Origin: Thunnus maccoyii
Lineage: Eukaryota; Chordata; Actinopteri; Scombriformes; Scombridae
NCBI RefSeq assembly: GCF_910596095.1
Contig: NC_056542.1
Location: 25,002,457-25,066,456 of the forward strand
Direction of reading: 5' to 3'
Length of the DNA stretch: 64,000 bases
Below, piece after piece: positions 11,470-39,365 of this stretch. The notes under the pieces are model-generated. The model worked only from the letters and a program-made list of their open reading frames with translations. It was not told where the DNA came from and searched no databases. Within the stretch, counting starts at the first letter, position 1. Each line of letters opens with the position of its first letter. The translations under genes were made by a program, and so were the position numbers.

Positions 11470-14400
11470 ACCATCCTCTATCTCTCTCTTACGTTCTCCT
11501 TTCATCTTCTCATCTCATGTAGTTCACATGCTGTGTTTAATTTGCCTTCTTTCGCTCTCCCTCCTCCCTTTTCATTCTGCAACTCTCTTTTCATTGTCTA
11601 TCTTTATGTACACCATCTGTCTCCCTACAGAGCTGTTGACAACAGCAGCAATGTAGTCAAATTTATTTTACAGCTATTGTCTTCTTACTGTCTCCATCCT
11701 TCTTCCTTCTTTATTCTCTTGTCGTCACCTTCTCTTGAGTCTCTTTCTTCCCGTAGCTCTTTCCACTCCTTGTCTTTTCCGCTCTTTCTTCTGTGTTTTC
11801 CAACATGTTCTCATGTTTACTAGTGGACGATAAAACTCTCATCCAAGTTTTGAACATGGAACATGTTTACAAAAAAATGTTTCTGGAGCAAAATGAAGAC
11901 TTTGTGATTTGATCTGAATCAGATGTCAAGATGAACTCACGCAGTTGCTGTTTGTCATTGATGTTGATTTAGTGCAGACCAGGTGCAGGTCCACAACCTG
12001 CCAGTGGGTGGTGATAAAAAACCAAAGGATTCTTCCAAAGTTGTTTACACTTTACTGCCCCAGCCTCGCCACTGACCTGGAGGAAACAGCCCTTCAGGTA
12101 TGACGCATTGCTGCTTTAACTGTTGTCTTCTACAAACCTTTGAGGTACAGCTCTGTCTAGTCTTGTTGTTGCTGTCTATTCTTTTGTTGGAATCGGTCTC
12201 TAGTACGTACTGTACATAGGCCACACATAGGAATGTCGTAATCACTCAGTTTTTCCTATTTTTCAAATTTCACAAACTGACTGTGAGGTGATGAAAGGTT
12301 TTCTCTAAGTGTAGCCTGATACGTATGGATCCATACAGTAACTGAACAAAGATGTGCAACTGAAAGCTAAAATGCCTTAAAATAAAGGAGAAAAAATTAA
12401 GTTGAATCCCTAGAATTAGCCAATTTATTTTGATTACAGTATGCACCAAATGTGGTCCAACAATGAAACCAGTAAGTAATAAAGGAGCAAAGTAAAATTA
12501 AATCCAACCACCATGGATTTTTTTTTTTTTTTTTTTTACAAAACTAATGAAATTGAAATTAAATTTTAATGAAATTTGTTTCTATTTTTGCTCTGTTCCT
12601 CTTTCATTTTCAGCATGTGAATCAGTCACTTTGCTCCTATCCTCCTATCAGGATTGTGGGACAGGACCCAAGTCTGAGTGAACTCTGGAGATGCCTTACG
12701 CTGTTCTGGGTCGGACATGTTGTTATAGATTGTCCACGGATCAGCAGACCGTAAAGGCAACATGTGGTCCTGCTGCTGAACTGTTTTGCATGTCTTTCCC
12801 TTTTTTCTATGCATCTCACTACAGTTTGCTGTCTGATTAAGTCATATAAAGAAAAAATGAAAAAAGTAACATCAGCACTGATAGTCATTTTGCTTGCATC
12901 TCTATCCACTGTACAAATTATGTCTACTGTTGCTTTTTTGGATGATACTTGACTCCTACTTTCCAATTATGTATGTGTAGATGATACAATATGACGGGTT
13001 GCTACACTGTTGCTATACTGATGATCATTTGTATTCAAAGTTAACTGTCTCCCATAAAAATGACAGTACACTAAAAGACATATTAGTGGGGAAAACATGT
13101 AGAGCATTATTTGGCATCTATACAGAATATGAAATATTTCACACATATCAATCTCCCCACTGTATTCAACAGTCTTCTACTGTGCAGTACATAGTCAATG
13201 GGCTTTTTTTGATGGCTAATACTGCAGCATTAGTGTGTTATAGCTTGCTTCCATTAAATTAGTCTTTTCATTTTTATGTAGAGTAAGCTAAGTCAGCAAT
13301 AATGCCAGTTTGTTGTTGTAGTTTGTTAAACTGCTGAAAAAATAGCATCTCATAGCTTGAATACCTGTTGCAAGTTTTATAGTTCACAAACAATCACCAG
13401 TTTTGACAGATTAAGGTAGAAAGTATCAGTAGAAAGGTTAAAGAGATACAGTAAAGTAATTTGGATGAATTTAATTTTAAAAATTATTTTTCAATCAACC
13501 GAACATATGCCAAACTAACTTAATAGCTTTCACATCAGATAAGGTGACTTAAAGGTGTTGGTATGCTGGGGATGTCAAATAAGACAAGAAGTTCTGACAG
13601 TATATGTTTGGCTATTTAGCAAGTGTTGCTAACATGTTTTAATATGTTTGCAATAAAGACATTTTTTTTCCTGTATTAAATCCATAGCACACTACTAATT
13701 CGAATATTAAATCAAAAATGTTCTCTTTCTACTGCTTCCCTTTTTCTTTCTGTCCTCTCTTTTCTGTTTTTCTTATTTACAACTAATAGTTACATTTTTT
13801 TGACATCTTTATAATGCAAATAAATCTATTGCAAAGAATTAACTTCTACAGAAATCTATTTAATCTACCTACTTATCTCTTTATATGTTGATTGACTATT
13901 TCCTCTTTTGTGATTACACATGACTGTGAATTACACTATTTCATTACACATTTGAGAACTTCCACAATGACACTGATTAGCTCATGAGGGCGCTGTGTGT
14001 ATGTTACAATCACCTCAGACAACCCTTCATGATCTTACGAAACTTGGGGAAATCAAACATTACTGCTCCATATTCAAAATAATACTAACTGCCATTAAAG
14101 TTGCAAACCTACTGGCCTAAAGGTCTCTGCTTGACAAAAACAACCAGACAATGACTCATCATCAATCAACACCAAACAAATTACTAAAACTTTTTCAAAA
14201 ATTTCTGAAATGATCTCTCTAACCCACATGTTGCAGAGGAAATGTTTGGTGCAATAAATGTGACACTATCATGTAATCGTGACATTTCCTGTCTTGATGT
14301 GGACCTGCACTAGAAATATTTGGTGATGGGATTCGCTGAAAATTCTTATAAGACAAAAACATACAAAATCATATCGTCTTTTGACATCTGGTGAAAATCA

Positions 14401-15600
14401 ATCTTCAGAGATACGAGATAATTGTAAAATCTGTCCACTTGAAAATTAAATCAAATCTCCTTAATCATCTTCTTGGACTGATGATTCTCTATTCCTCTTT
14501 TTACTCATTATCACTCATCTCCTACCTGAAAGCGATGAGGAGGTTCATGGAGCAGAAGAGAGGAGAGAGAAAGAAAAAGTAAAGGTTCATTTGCTCTTCC
14601 ACCCTTGCAAACAATCACCTGCCACTGATGTCAACTATAGTTACAAACTAGAACAAATACAGCAGACCTGAGTGAAGAGTTAACTCTTCTGTCAGTCATG
14701 TCAGATGCTTTTAGAGCCTTGTGAGTCACAAGCCAAGTTTAAAAGCAACCAAGATTGTGCTGTACTGTGGTATAGCGGCGCAAAATGCAGTGTAAAAAAA
14801 GGGGAAAAGGGAAGTATCTGAAAGTCATCATCGGTCAACACATCATGCATGATGTAAAAAAAAAAAAGAAAGATGTGAAAACAGGAAAGTCTCTCATTAA
14901 ACCATATAATCTATTTAAAAGTAGTGTTTATAAATCAGGCACATTGACACATTGACAGCATACAGTAATTTGATTTGCGTTCTGATGCACAGTCCAGTAA
15001 CACCACCCAGTGGACAAAGATGTTTGTGATGACATTGTGAGACCAGCTTTGTCTGAGATGTTGCCCACAAATGACAAAGATGCAAAGCAAACAGTATCTA
15101 GACATGTGCAGGTGTGACTGTTAACAAAATGTTTCCGTTATCATTTTTTGAAATAGTGTTCAAAGACAAATGCCTAATATCTAAATCAGGATACCAAAAA
15201 GAGAACACATTGCTTAAGTTTTTATGAAACTGAGAGAAAAAATGTCCTTGTCAAAAATCTCAATCACATCCAGTCATTTCGTCTTGAGGGTGTGTGTATT
15301 TTTAGTTATCATACAGCTTTATTTTATACGCTCTCTGTCATCTTTTGGATATTTCAGCCCCCAAAGAGCTCAAACCCCAAAATTGTCAGAAAACTCTCTG
15401 TGCTGTGTGCTGCTGGATACTGGGCATATACTGCATCGCCTGTCATGTGTTGTGTGACAGATCCAGTCTTGTTTCCCCTCATATCCCAGGTACGCGTGTT
15501 TGTGTACGTGTGTGTGTGTTCAGACTCAGATCATTTTTTCTAAAGCTTTCCAACTCTCTGAGTGCATCATTGCATAGAGGAAGCAGAAAGGGGACACCCT
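11470..15600. other. 3' end of first Siglec and intergenic
   Basis: This holds the unresolved last exon or exons and 3' UTR of the five-Ig Siglec. After tail exon 11334-11467, two acceptors can finish the frame: gtgcag near 11976 (followed by a short Pro/Gly-rich end and TGA) and ttttcag near 12614 (Ser-Met then TGA). Candidate poly(A) signals are AATAAA at about 12380 and 13652-13657. The rest, to about 15.3 kb, is AT-rich with no recognisable exon. Confidence 0.4.
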
Positions 15601-15674
15601 CCCACTTCTGCTTTTCAGTCCACAAAAATTGTCTTCAAGCATTTACAAAGCAATAAGTCAGCTTGCTTTAGTTG
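15345..15674 (+). promoter_or_regulatory. 5' flank and noncoding first exon of ITIM Siglec, duplicated at 53.4-53.65 kb
   Basis: The stretch is clearly homologous, in reverse orientation, to about 53400-53650. Shared blocks include 'cacctgtcatgtgttgtgt' (with one difference), 'cttgtttcccctcatatc', 'ctctctgagtgc', a GAGGAAGC Ets-type core, and 'cacttctgcttttcag'. It ends at a donor (GTTG|gtgagt, 15671-15680) that would join to an acceptor at 15796, just ahead of the ATG. The conservation suggests promoter and 5' UTR function, which is an inference. I see no clear TATA box. Confidence 0.5.
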
Positions 15675-15810
15675 GTGAGTATTATTAAAGTAACATTTAT
15701 AAGCAACATGTCTATTTTTTTTTTTACATTAATCTCAGTGCTCTGCTGTCTGCCGACTGAGCAGTAATGAGCTGTGTCCTGTGTCATCATGTTACAGGCT
15801 GATTTTAATA

Positions 15811-18800
15811 ATGATGGAAAGTTGGATTCTGATTGTTCTGGTCGTAATGCCAGGTAAGGAAACACATTTTTTCTTAACAATGTTACTTTAATACGTTTCT
15901 GCTAGAACTCTGACATACAAATACATACATTTAATACAGTCTAATTTGAGTTTTAATTCATTTTATTACCAAATGTTCATGGACAAAGAGCTACAAGTCA
16001 AGTAACATTCTGTAACTGATATTAATGATAATAATAATGATTGATAATATTGATAAAACACCTATTTTATTTTTCACCAAAGGTGTCTGGAGTCAAAACT
16101 GGAAGGTGACCTTCAAAAATCAATGTGCTATAAAAGGGACATCAGTTGTTATAAAGTGCAAGTACAGCTACCCTTCCCATCATGTTGTTGATTCAGTTCA
16201 CTGGTATAAAGCCCTGCCTGTATCTGGCACGTGGATGCTGTTCCGTCTATCCAGAAACTTTAGATATGTAGGTGACTACATTAGTGACTGTAGTCTGGAG
16301 ATCAAAAATGTGCAACACACTGATGAAGGACGGTACTATTTTCGTTTTGAGACATCATACAACGGATGGCAAAGCAGATCATATGCTCAATTGTCTGTTA
16401 AAGGTAAAGATTTTCTAAAACAAAATAGAAATAAAAATCTAATCTCTCATGAATTGAAATGATTTTATTAAAATTAATGTGCTTCTGAATCTGTTTCTGG
16501 ATCAGAGTTGACCACCGTTGTGGAGCCGAGCACTGTGACAGAAGGAAATAATGTCAGCCTGACCTGTGTGTCAGATTGTCCCACACAGACATTCATTGTC
16601 TGGTTCAGAGATGGACAGCCAGTAACAAATCCAGCCTTCCTGGCCAGGAGAGAGGATGCTGGGCGGTACTACTGCGCTGTCCGAGGACAGGAGAAGGTCA
16701 CATCTGCCCCTGTGGCTCTGAATGTTCAATGTGAGTACAACAAAATATTTCAACACTCCACTGTTTGGCTTTTTTCCCAGCAGACATTGATCTGTTCTAC
16801 TCAAACAGTGAAATGACAGTGTGACAGTGAGGCAGCATGCACAATATCAGGATCCTGAGCCATTAATATTATTATTTACACAGTTTCCTACAGTGACATG
16901 TTAAAATGTCTTCAATGAAAAAGGCCTACTGCTATGTTACAAGATGCAGATTTACTGTGTCTGTGGGCCTAAAAGTTACCATTAAACTTGTCTCCTCCCT
17001 TGTGTTTCCATCTCTTTTGTGAATATAGTCAATTTATTAAATGAAATCCACAACTGACCAGTTTTCATCTAACTATTCTAGATATAGGGGGGAAGATCAT
17101 TTTTAATCAATCTTCATATTGCCTTGATGCAAAAATAATTTCCTTTTATAGGACAATAAAGATCTAAACTGAACTGAATAGAAAGACACAATGTACATTA
17201 AGAATACATTCATTTTTGGTCTGTGTCATGTAGACATTTTGTATTTTTCTTCACGCAGTGACTTTCTCTAATCAGAGCTTATTTTTCTTTTTGTACCAAA
17301 CTCCACTTTTCATTATGATTTAGTATTGATCATCAAAGTTAATTTGCTAATTCTGTACCTAAACGTCCTAATCTTCTCTCCATCAGATGCTCCCAATAAT
17401 GTAAGATTGTCAGTGAGTCCATTGGGAGACGTCATCGAAGGAAGCTCAGTGACTTTCAGCTGCAGCAGTGATGCCAACCCACCTGTGACACAGAGTGGAT
17501 ACAGCCTGTACAAAGACGGACAGTTAGTCAGTTCAGGACAGACTCACGCCATCGCTGTCATCCAGCCCAGCCACAGTGGACGCTACTACTGTCAGGCCTG
17601 GAATAATATCAGCTGGAGGGGCGTTGAATTTATTAAATCTACCGAGATTAACCTTGAAGTCCAGTGTGAGTGTGCTGAGATGTTGCACTGAGAAGTCTTG
17701 TATGTCTGTGTGTTAATTTGTTACTCAAACTATGCTTTGAATACCAGCTCAGAGAAAAGATTGCTGCATTCAAGAGTTGTCATAAATTCATCCATGACAG
17801 CAGGAAAAATACAGTGCAGTTTATTTGTCAATTCTGAGCACCAAATTGTCTGTAGTGTTTCCTGATATTACTTCAGTCTGTAGCTTCGGTCGACTTCCTA
17901 CTGACCCTGTCTGTTATCTGCTTTCAAGATGTGTCAAAACATTCAGACAGGGCACAAGTTTCAGTGGGGAGGAAGTGCTACAATTTGTAAGACGGATATA
18001 TCTTAAATGCATGATTTAAATATTGTGGGTTAATGAGCCCTATAATTCAGTGATCTCCAACCGTTTTGGCTTGTGAGGCCTTAAAATGAAGGAATGTCAA
18101 ACTGTGACCCCTCATCACAAGTTGTAGCCTTTAGATGTGAGTTTAGTTTAACCAGTGATTTTCATGTCCCAGATTGGTTAATTTGAAGGACTTTTAGAGA
18201 CAGAATGCAGCATTTCACTAGCAAAAGGCAAAAATCTGAGAAAAGTCTGGAAGAAATATGTTCACACGGGCATTATAGAATTTTTTTTTTTCTGTTTTAT
18301 CCCTTCAATTATCTAATTTATCCCTTGAGTCCTCATGTAACCCCTCAGATTTACCTTTGCTTCTCAACCAGGGGTCCCTCAGTGATAGTATTGCAAGAAC
18401 AAGTGTTATTCTTGATTATTTTGGAATAAAACTGTTAAACATGACATGATGTTTGCACTTTTTTTCAGATCGTCCAATGAACGTGACAGTTTCAGTGGAT
18501 TCACCAAATGTTGTGGAGGGCAGCAGTGTGAATCTGGTGTGCAGCAGTCCAGCTAACCCAGCAGCAGACAACTACACCTGGTACCAGAGGACAGATTCTT
18601 CCAGCTCCCAGCTGCTCCATGTGGGCTCAGGACAGGTGCTGTCTCTTCCCTCTGTGGAGGCATCCCACACCGGACTCTACCTCTGCAAGGCCAGGAACGG
18701 CCTGGGAGAAACCAACTCAACCGAGGTTCTGCTGACAGTGGAAAAGAAGAAAGGTTTGTGTCACTACTGTTACTGTAAAAAAATAAAATTGTTAGATTGT

Positions 18801-20849
18801 TAATTGTATCCTCAAAAGAAAAGCATTAAGTGACTCATCTTTATCAACTACTGCTATATCTTAGCAGTTTCAACTTTATTTGAAGTAAAGAAAGGAAGAC
18901 ATGTTTATTTATATGACATATTTCCAGATGGCAGATGTGTTTATTTACATGACATATTTCCACCTATCAACAGTAATCTAACTGTATTATGTGTTTCTCC
19001 TCAGGTAGCCTGTTGTTCCAAATCCTGTCTGGCACTGGAGTCGCTCTTTTTATAGCATTTGTGATCATTCTTCTTTTGTTCTGGTAAGTCCATGACAAAG
19101 AGAGTGAGTGTGACTGACTGAGTCATATCATTACTACTGTTAGCCGCTGACTTATACGTGCATCTTTGAAGTTTCTCTGCATCTCAAGGCATGTTCTTGC
19201 AAATGTTGTGTAACTTTGTTGATCTGTTTTGCCCAGTGTTGTCATAGCTGCATATGTAATTCACGTGTCATCTAAATTTATATTCCACTGCTGCTTTTAC
19301 CCACTTTCTCAATATTTAAGCATGACGTGGCTCAGTTATATTTATATGTTGAAAACAGAAGTTGCACCATTTATTTTACTGTAACTTGCACTGTGAGGAC
19401 CAAATATGAATAAAAATATGAAAACTGTCATTAGTAACTAAGCATTTAACATACTATTCCTTATATTTTTTCCACATACTAATTGTTTTGTAATGCTCAC
19501 CTCTAACACAGTGAAAGAAAGCTGTGGTTAGTGAAAATACAGAGTGTGTTCATTCAGTAACTGTAAAATGTGACAATACAAGATTGAGCAACAAATTGGA
19601 AATTTCTGTTCTGAGTGGAGTGACAGTAATGTTTCTCATATATTTTCATTAATCTTTTTTTTGTCATCTTGGTAGGGTGAAACGAAAGACCCATGCAAAG
19701 AAAAAAGTGAGTACATCCAACTCATGAATTTGATTTTATGTCTTCTGATTAGCTGTTAGTGATTGAAGGAATGTTTTAGTTCCCGCTTAAACTCACAACT
19801 ACAACATAATTTCATTCAGCAATAGTCCAGCACAGCCAAAAAAAAAGCTTTAAATGTTTAATGATCTGTTTTTAAAAGATATGAAGTATCTTGTATTGTT
19901 TTTTCTGTGGTACTTTCTGTATTATTCATTTTTCTTACTGACCTCAACTTCATTTGATTTTGCGCAGTAATACAACACCAACGTTGAGATTCTAGTGGAA
20001 TTACAAGTACCTGTGAAAGAAAACCTCTTGACTTTTGTTGTGTTCCCTCCAGGCTGTGTTTGACGTCAGGAGTAGTGGAAAAGGCTCCAACTCTTCATCC
20101 ACTGAAGATCAATCTAACAGCATTTACACGTTCCCGTCATCTCCTCCACCTGGTCCAGCTGCTCAGGACTTCACTCCTCCTTCACACAGGAACCCAAACC
20201 ATGAGCATGATGTAAATGTGGAGCACAAACATGAATACTCAAATTACATAATGCCACTCACAACAATCAAATGTCTGCAGATTCTGAATAAGCTGACTTC
20301 TTTCATCTCCTCTCAGGCCAACACTTCTTGTGAAGACGAGGTCACCTACTCAACAGTGACCATCAAGCCCAGAAACCCAAGTCTTCCACGTCACATGAAC
20401 AGCAACGCCCCACAGCAGTCCTGGTAGGTTCAACCTGATCACAACACTATAATGTGGCTCACTAGTGTCACACATAAAGTACATATGTGTAGCCTTTAGT
20501 CACAATTACTCTACAATCTCAAGCAACCGTAATGAAATAATATATTATCAAAAAAGAACAACCTTTGACCTTCACAGGGAAAAAGGAAACATCTCATTGA
20601 CTTCCATCTAAAATAAAGTGTGAAAAGAGTGATAGAAGTGCAGCTTGTAGACAAACATTTTTATAAAGTTATAATTTGAATATCCTCCAGTCATCATTAG
20701 GATTGTCACGGGAATTGCAGGAATCTCAGAGGAAGCTGCACAGCTGCAGTTTGATTAATATTCATTTGTACTTTAATGTTCTCCTCAGGTCCACAGCAGG
20801 AGAGAACGACGACTCTGTGATCTACGCTACCATAGCTAAATCCAGCTGA
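15811..20849 (+). CDS. Four-Ig-domain Siglec-type inhibitory receptor with two ITIMs (529 aa)
   Basis: Sialic-acid-binding immunoglobulin-like lectin, probably inhibitory. Exons: 15811-15853 (leader), 16083-16403 (V-set), 16506-16730, 17387-17665, 18469-18753 (C2-sets), 19005-19083 (TM), 19676-19706, 20053-20211, 20317-20423 and 20789-20849. They total 1590 bases, exactly 530 codons with the stop. The V domain has the N-terminal Trp (QNWKVTF), E-strand Cys84 (DCSLEI) and the sialic-acid Arg about residue 102 (YYFRFET). Cys29 and the extra Cys in D2 (CVSDCP) suit the Siglec interdomain disulfide. TM starts about residue 385 and carries no charge. The tail has EVTYSTV (Tyr485) and SVIYATI (Tyr522); both fit the ITIM consensus that recruits SHP-1/SHP-2. 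Domains are one exon each. The leader and last Ig domain are very close to those of the minus-strand gene at 49.1-53.3 kb. Orthology to a named Siglec is not assignable. Confidence 0.9.
16808..16930. repeat. Fragment of a dispersed repeat (copy 1 of 3)
   Basis: This shares a series of words with two other blocks at 32587-32785 and 32893-33068: 'gacagtgtgacag', 'gcagcatgcac', 'gacatgt..aaaatgtc' and 'gaaaaag.cc'. It is in the intron between D2 and D3 of the ITIM Siglec. It has no coding capacity and the family is unknown to me. Confidence 0.45.
18045..18385. mobile_element. Possible hAT-like non-autonomous element in intron
   Basis: The left end reads 'cagtgatctccaaccg' and the right end contains 'tctcaaccaggggtccctcag'. 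These resemble the CAGTGGTTCTCAACC-type ends of vertebrate hAT elements, although the ends are degenerate and not clean inverted copies. It lies between the D3 and D4 exons of the ITIM Siglec and has no open frame. Confidence 0.3.
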
Positions 20850-21291
20850 GTCTGATTGAAACCTTTCACTCCTTTGAGCAGTTTAATTATCATCAAGAAA
20901 CATATGTTGCTGTATCTTGTCATGTGGTGTCTAGTAATGACAAGTTCAAAGATCAATTTTGATGGGAGGGTTACAATGAAATCTTGGTGCATGTGCAATA
21001 ATCTTGAAAAAAGTGTTAAAGAGTTCAAAAAGTATTTATGCTATTCACTGTATTATTGTGTTATTATATTGTTTTTGCAAGAGTTTTTGATAGTTTGTAC
21101 AGTTATATTTACTGAACACAATGTAGATATTTTACCTTGAATATTTTTGAGACACAGAAGGTAAAATCCTGTTTTGATGTAGTGCTATGTCAGCATTGAT
21201 ATAAAACATTAGGTTTCTGTTTTGGATAATGTATACTGCAGCATAATTATTCTGTACTGCAGTCTGTACAGTAAATATTGCAAATGTATAA

Positions 21292-21297
21292 AATAAA
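21292..21297 (+). terminator. Poly(A) signal of ITIM Siglec
   Basis: AATAAA about 440 bases after the TGA of the ITIM Siglec, in AT-rich 3' UTR-like sequence. The hepsin gene approaches from the other strand, with its own candidate signal near 22330, so the two genes are convergent and about 1 kb apart. Confidence 0.55.
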
Positions 21298-21299
21298 TG

Positions 21300-22320
21300 T
21301 AGTATCATTACAAAATCACTATGGAACTTCTTTTTAATTGAGGCTTTATTTCGATACAATACTAAAAGTAACAATTTACATTTTACATATAGCACTACAG
21401 TCAGTAAAAATATTTATTTTTCTAGTACACATTGTTATAAATGTACATACATTCATATTATTTCACTGTTATTGAACAGTATGGGACTTTGTGACTGCAT
21501 TTACACAAATAATACAGCTTTTTTAGTATTTTTTGAGTCTGATTTGTCAGAATGGACTAATTTTCTCTTCATGTGTGGATCCAATAAAAAAATACTCTTC
21601 ACTTTTATGTATAAGTTATTGCCTTGTAGAAGAAATAAACAGTAGTATAGAAACCTCTTTAATCGCAACCATACAAGTAAGCAACAATCCAAAAACTTAA
21701 CATACTGCTGAAATGATTTTTTGTGGTATATGTTAAATATGAGGAGGAACAGCACTTCTAGTATATAATACTACACTTTGCTCATGGATGAGAATACATA
21801 CTCAGTTAAGGTGAACTTTGGTAATTACAGGTAAGGTCTTTTCTGAGAACATGATTATCGTTGTTATTGCACTTTTGGCATTAAGATCTTCAGATCATTT
21901 CGACATCTATGACACATCTAAAATAAAAAACATACTACATAAACAAGACATTGACTTATATTTACAAAAAAACAACAAAATACTGATTTTGAATATGAGC
22001 ATCATCTTCACCAGTTCATCTTAAACACGATGTGAGGATTTGATAAAGACAGAACTTGTACGGATAATTATTCATCATAGAGTCAAGCTACTGCATATAA
22101 AAAACATGACATATCACACAAGTAAGACTTTAATTATAAAATAAGATACCTACTATGTGAAAAGTTTGATATGTTGTAATCTTTCAACAAAGACTCAAGA
22201 TTTGTCATATTTGTGACATTAAAGTAGTGATATGTTAGATCTATAATTGTCTGTGTGTGTGTGTGTGTGTGTGTGTCTTGCATAAGCTAAAAATACTAAA
22301 ACTGCTGAGGTTGCACAAGA
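21300..22320. other. Convergent intergenic gap
   Basis: AT-rich spacer between the 3' ends of the ITIM Siglec (+) and hepsin (-). It contains several tttatt/aataaa words and a GT microsatellite at about 22251-22276, but no recognisable exon. Confidence 0.5.
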
Positions 22321-22326
22321 CTCATG

Positions 22327-22332
22327 TTTATT
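22327..22332 (-). terminator. HPN: Candidate poly(A) signal of hepsin
   Basis: AATAAA on the minus strand, about 560 bases beyond the hepsin stop codon. It is the nearest such hexamer I found downstream of the stop in the gene's direction. Confidence 0.4.
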
Positions 22333-22889
22333 ACAAATCAACAGTGCAGGCTTCTCTCATTCTCAGGCTCGCTCTGTGCTCTGGTATCAGGAAGTCTGAC
22401 ACTGAAGAAACTGACTCATGTGGAACAAGATCCTGTAAAACCTCTTCATGGTGAGTCTTTTACCTTCAGAATCTGTTGTGATTTCACGTCACTCATAATT
22501 TATAATGACAGTTAATGTATTGAATCATTTTGAATTGTATGGATATAAATAGTGCCACAACTGCACAACTCTTTTTTATCAATATTTAACTTCATACTGT
22601 TCAACTCTGTGCTCATGACATCTCTTAAATAGCTCTGTGTAGCTTCTGTATTTAATACTCTGACAGGTTATCCATTAAGGAGTAAGATATTGGTATACAT
22701 TTAACATTTACAGGAAGTGGGTGAATCCTCAGTAAGGTTTTAGGCAAGAAGATGAATCTGGAACCATGATAAGAGGGGGACATCACAGCCTTTCATCCCC
22801 CCTGTCGTAACACTCCCTGTTGACATCTACAGGGTCTGTCCTTATTATCATCCAAGAGTAGGAAAAATAGAAACTTGAGTGCAGGAATC

Positions 22890-37946
<15,057 letters not shown>

Positions 37947-38054
37947 CTGTACAGAGTAGGAAGCAGAGGGCGACTGTGGACAACGATCTCCTTCCTTTCT
38001 TCTTTCCTTGATTCCTCGGGGCAGGTGGTTTAAGCCCTCAACAGTCCCGTTTGC
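37947..38054 (-). other. HPN: 5' UTR portion of hepsin start exon
   Basis: The hepsin ATG may lie inside a longer exon that begins after the minus-strand acceptor ttattttaacag at 38055. This would give about 108 bases of leader without an upstream ATG. A shorter exon is also possible, because a second acceptor (tgtacag) sits directly before the ATG. RNA evidence would decide. Confidence 0.4.
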
Positions 38055-38346
38055 CTGTTAAAATAATATCAAGTGTCATACACCAAACTGTGTGTTATAT
38101 TAACTTTTTTTTCAATAAACTTTTCCAAGATAGATACACAGACAGATAAATAATATCAAATATGAATACAATACATAATATAAAGTGAGATTAACTATTT
38201 TTACCACATACTAGTAGAATCATGTTTCATAATATAGCTACTAAGATGCTAACTATACTTATAATTACACTGTTACTAAGTAATATTACTTTTTTTGGAT
38301 AATATTATATTCTTATTTGATATGCCCTAAAGGTTCCATCAGATGT

Positions 38347-38697
38347 AGAGCTGCAATGATTAGCCAATTAATCGATTAGTCAATCAAAAGAAAATTACTA
38401 GGCAACTATTTTGATAATCCATTTATCATTTAGGTCATTTTTAAAGCCAAAATGACAAAAACTCCAAATTCTTATATGTGAATGTGTGTGCTTTTCTTGG
38501 TTTTACAATATTTTTGGGTTTTGTGCTGTTTATTGGACAAAACAATACAATTAATGACACCACACTGTGCTCCAGAATATTGTGATGGGTATTTTTCACT
38601 GTTTCCTGATATGTTGTAGATCAAACGAATAATCGATTGATCGAGAAAATGAGTGACAGATTAATCATAATGAAAATAACTGTTAGTTACAGCCCTG
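38347..38697. mobile_element. MITE-like repeat with imperfect inverted ends
   Basis: The left end (AGAGCTGCAATGATTA) and the complement of the right end (CAGGGCTGTAACTAACA) are imperfect inverted copies. Both are followed by ATCGATTA-rich words. The element is about 350 bases, non-coding, and of a type common in fish introns. It lies just upstream of the hepsin start exon. Shorter related-looking fragments occur near 30265-30330 and 33600-33660. Confidence 0.55.
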
Positions 38698-39365
38698 ATC
38701 AGATGTTTGTTTCGGAGCAGCAACATACACATAAATACACATACATACTCAAGACCCACTCAATAAAGGGTCCATCCTTCCAGATAGTCTGGTCTACTAC
38801 TAAACTGTCATTGTAACTAATTATGTCTGAGATGGAAACTGGAAAACTGACACTGAAAATAGAAATGTATTAAGTCCCTATGTGAATTAACTCTGTATGA
38901 TAAATGAGCTACAAATGCATTTCGATTCCATGTAAACAAGCTCTTGATTACACCACAGTAGACCGACTGCTGGGTTCATTAATCATCAGCAAAAGTTAAA
39001 CCAGTTATGTATTCACTGTCCTGTAAACAGCAGAGATGAAGTCATATGGGACCATTTTAAAGCCTTCTTATATCTTCAGTTTAATAATTTTAGAAAGGTG
39101 TTGTCTTCTATCCCTATACAGTATAATATACAGAGAATAATAGGCTATTTCATCGTTGCTGTGATATTTACATCTTATAAGCCCTTTAGACTCCAGAGGT
39201 CTTGAGACAGAGATCAGGTTCAACGGACCAAAGGGCATTAAAAGTTTCAGCACGATAAACTATGTTGAAATAATTAAATTACCTCTTTTATTTCACTGAA
39301 AAAAGCCTTTTCAGACTTAGCATAAAACTTAACAGCTAAAACAGGTGTTTGATACAGTGACTCAC

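Noticed and set aside
11353-11823. Long plus-strand frame extending the Siglec tail through AVDNSSNVVKF
   Set aside because: Most of it is a pyrimidine-rich intron read as Ser/Phe/Leu in a frame different from the tail exon. Joining only its 3' part by the acceptor at 11630 would give an implausible hydrophobic end.
12981-13262. 93-codon plus-strand frame after the first Siglec
   Set aside because: No motif or splice context is visible; it is likely 3' UTR or intergenic sequence.
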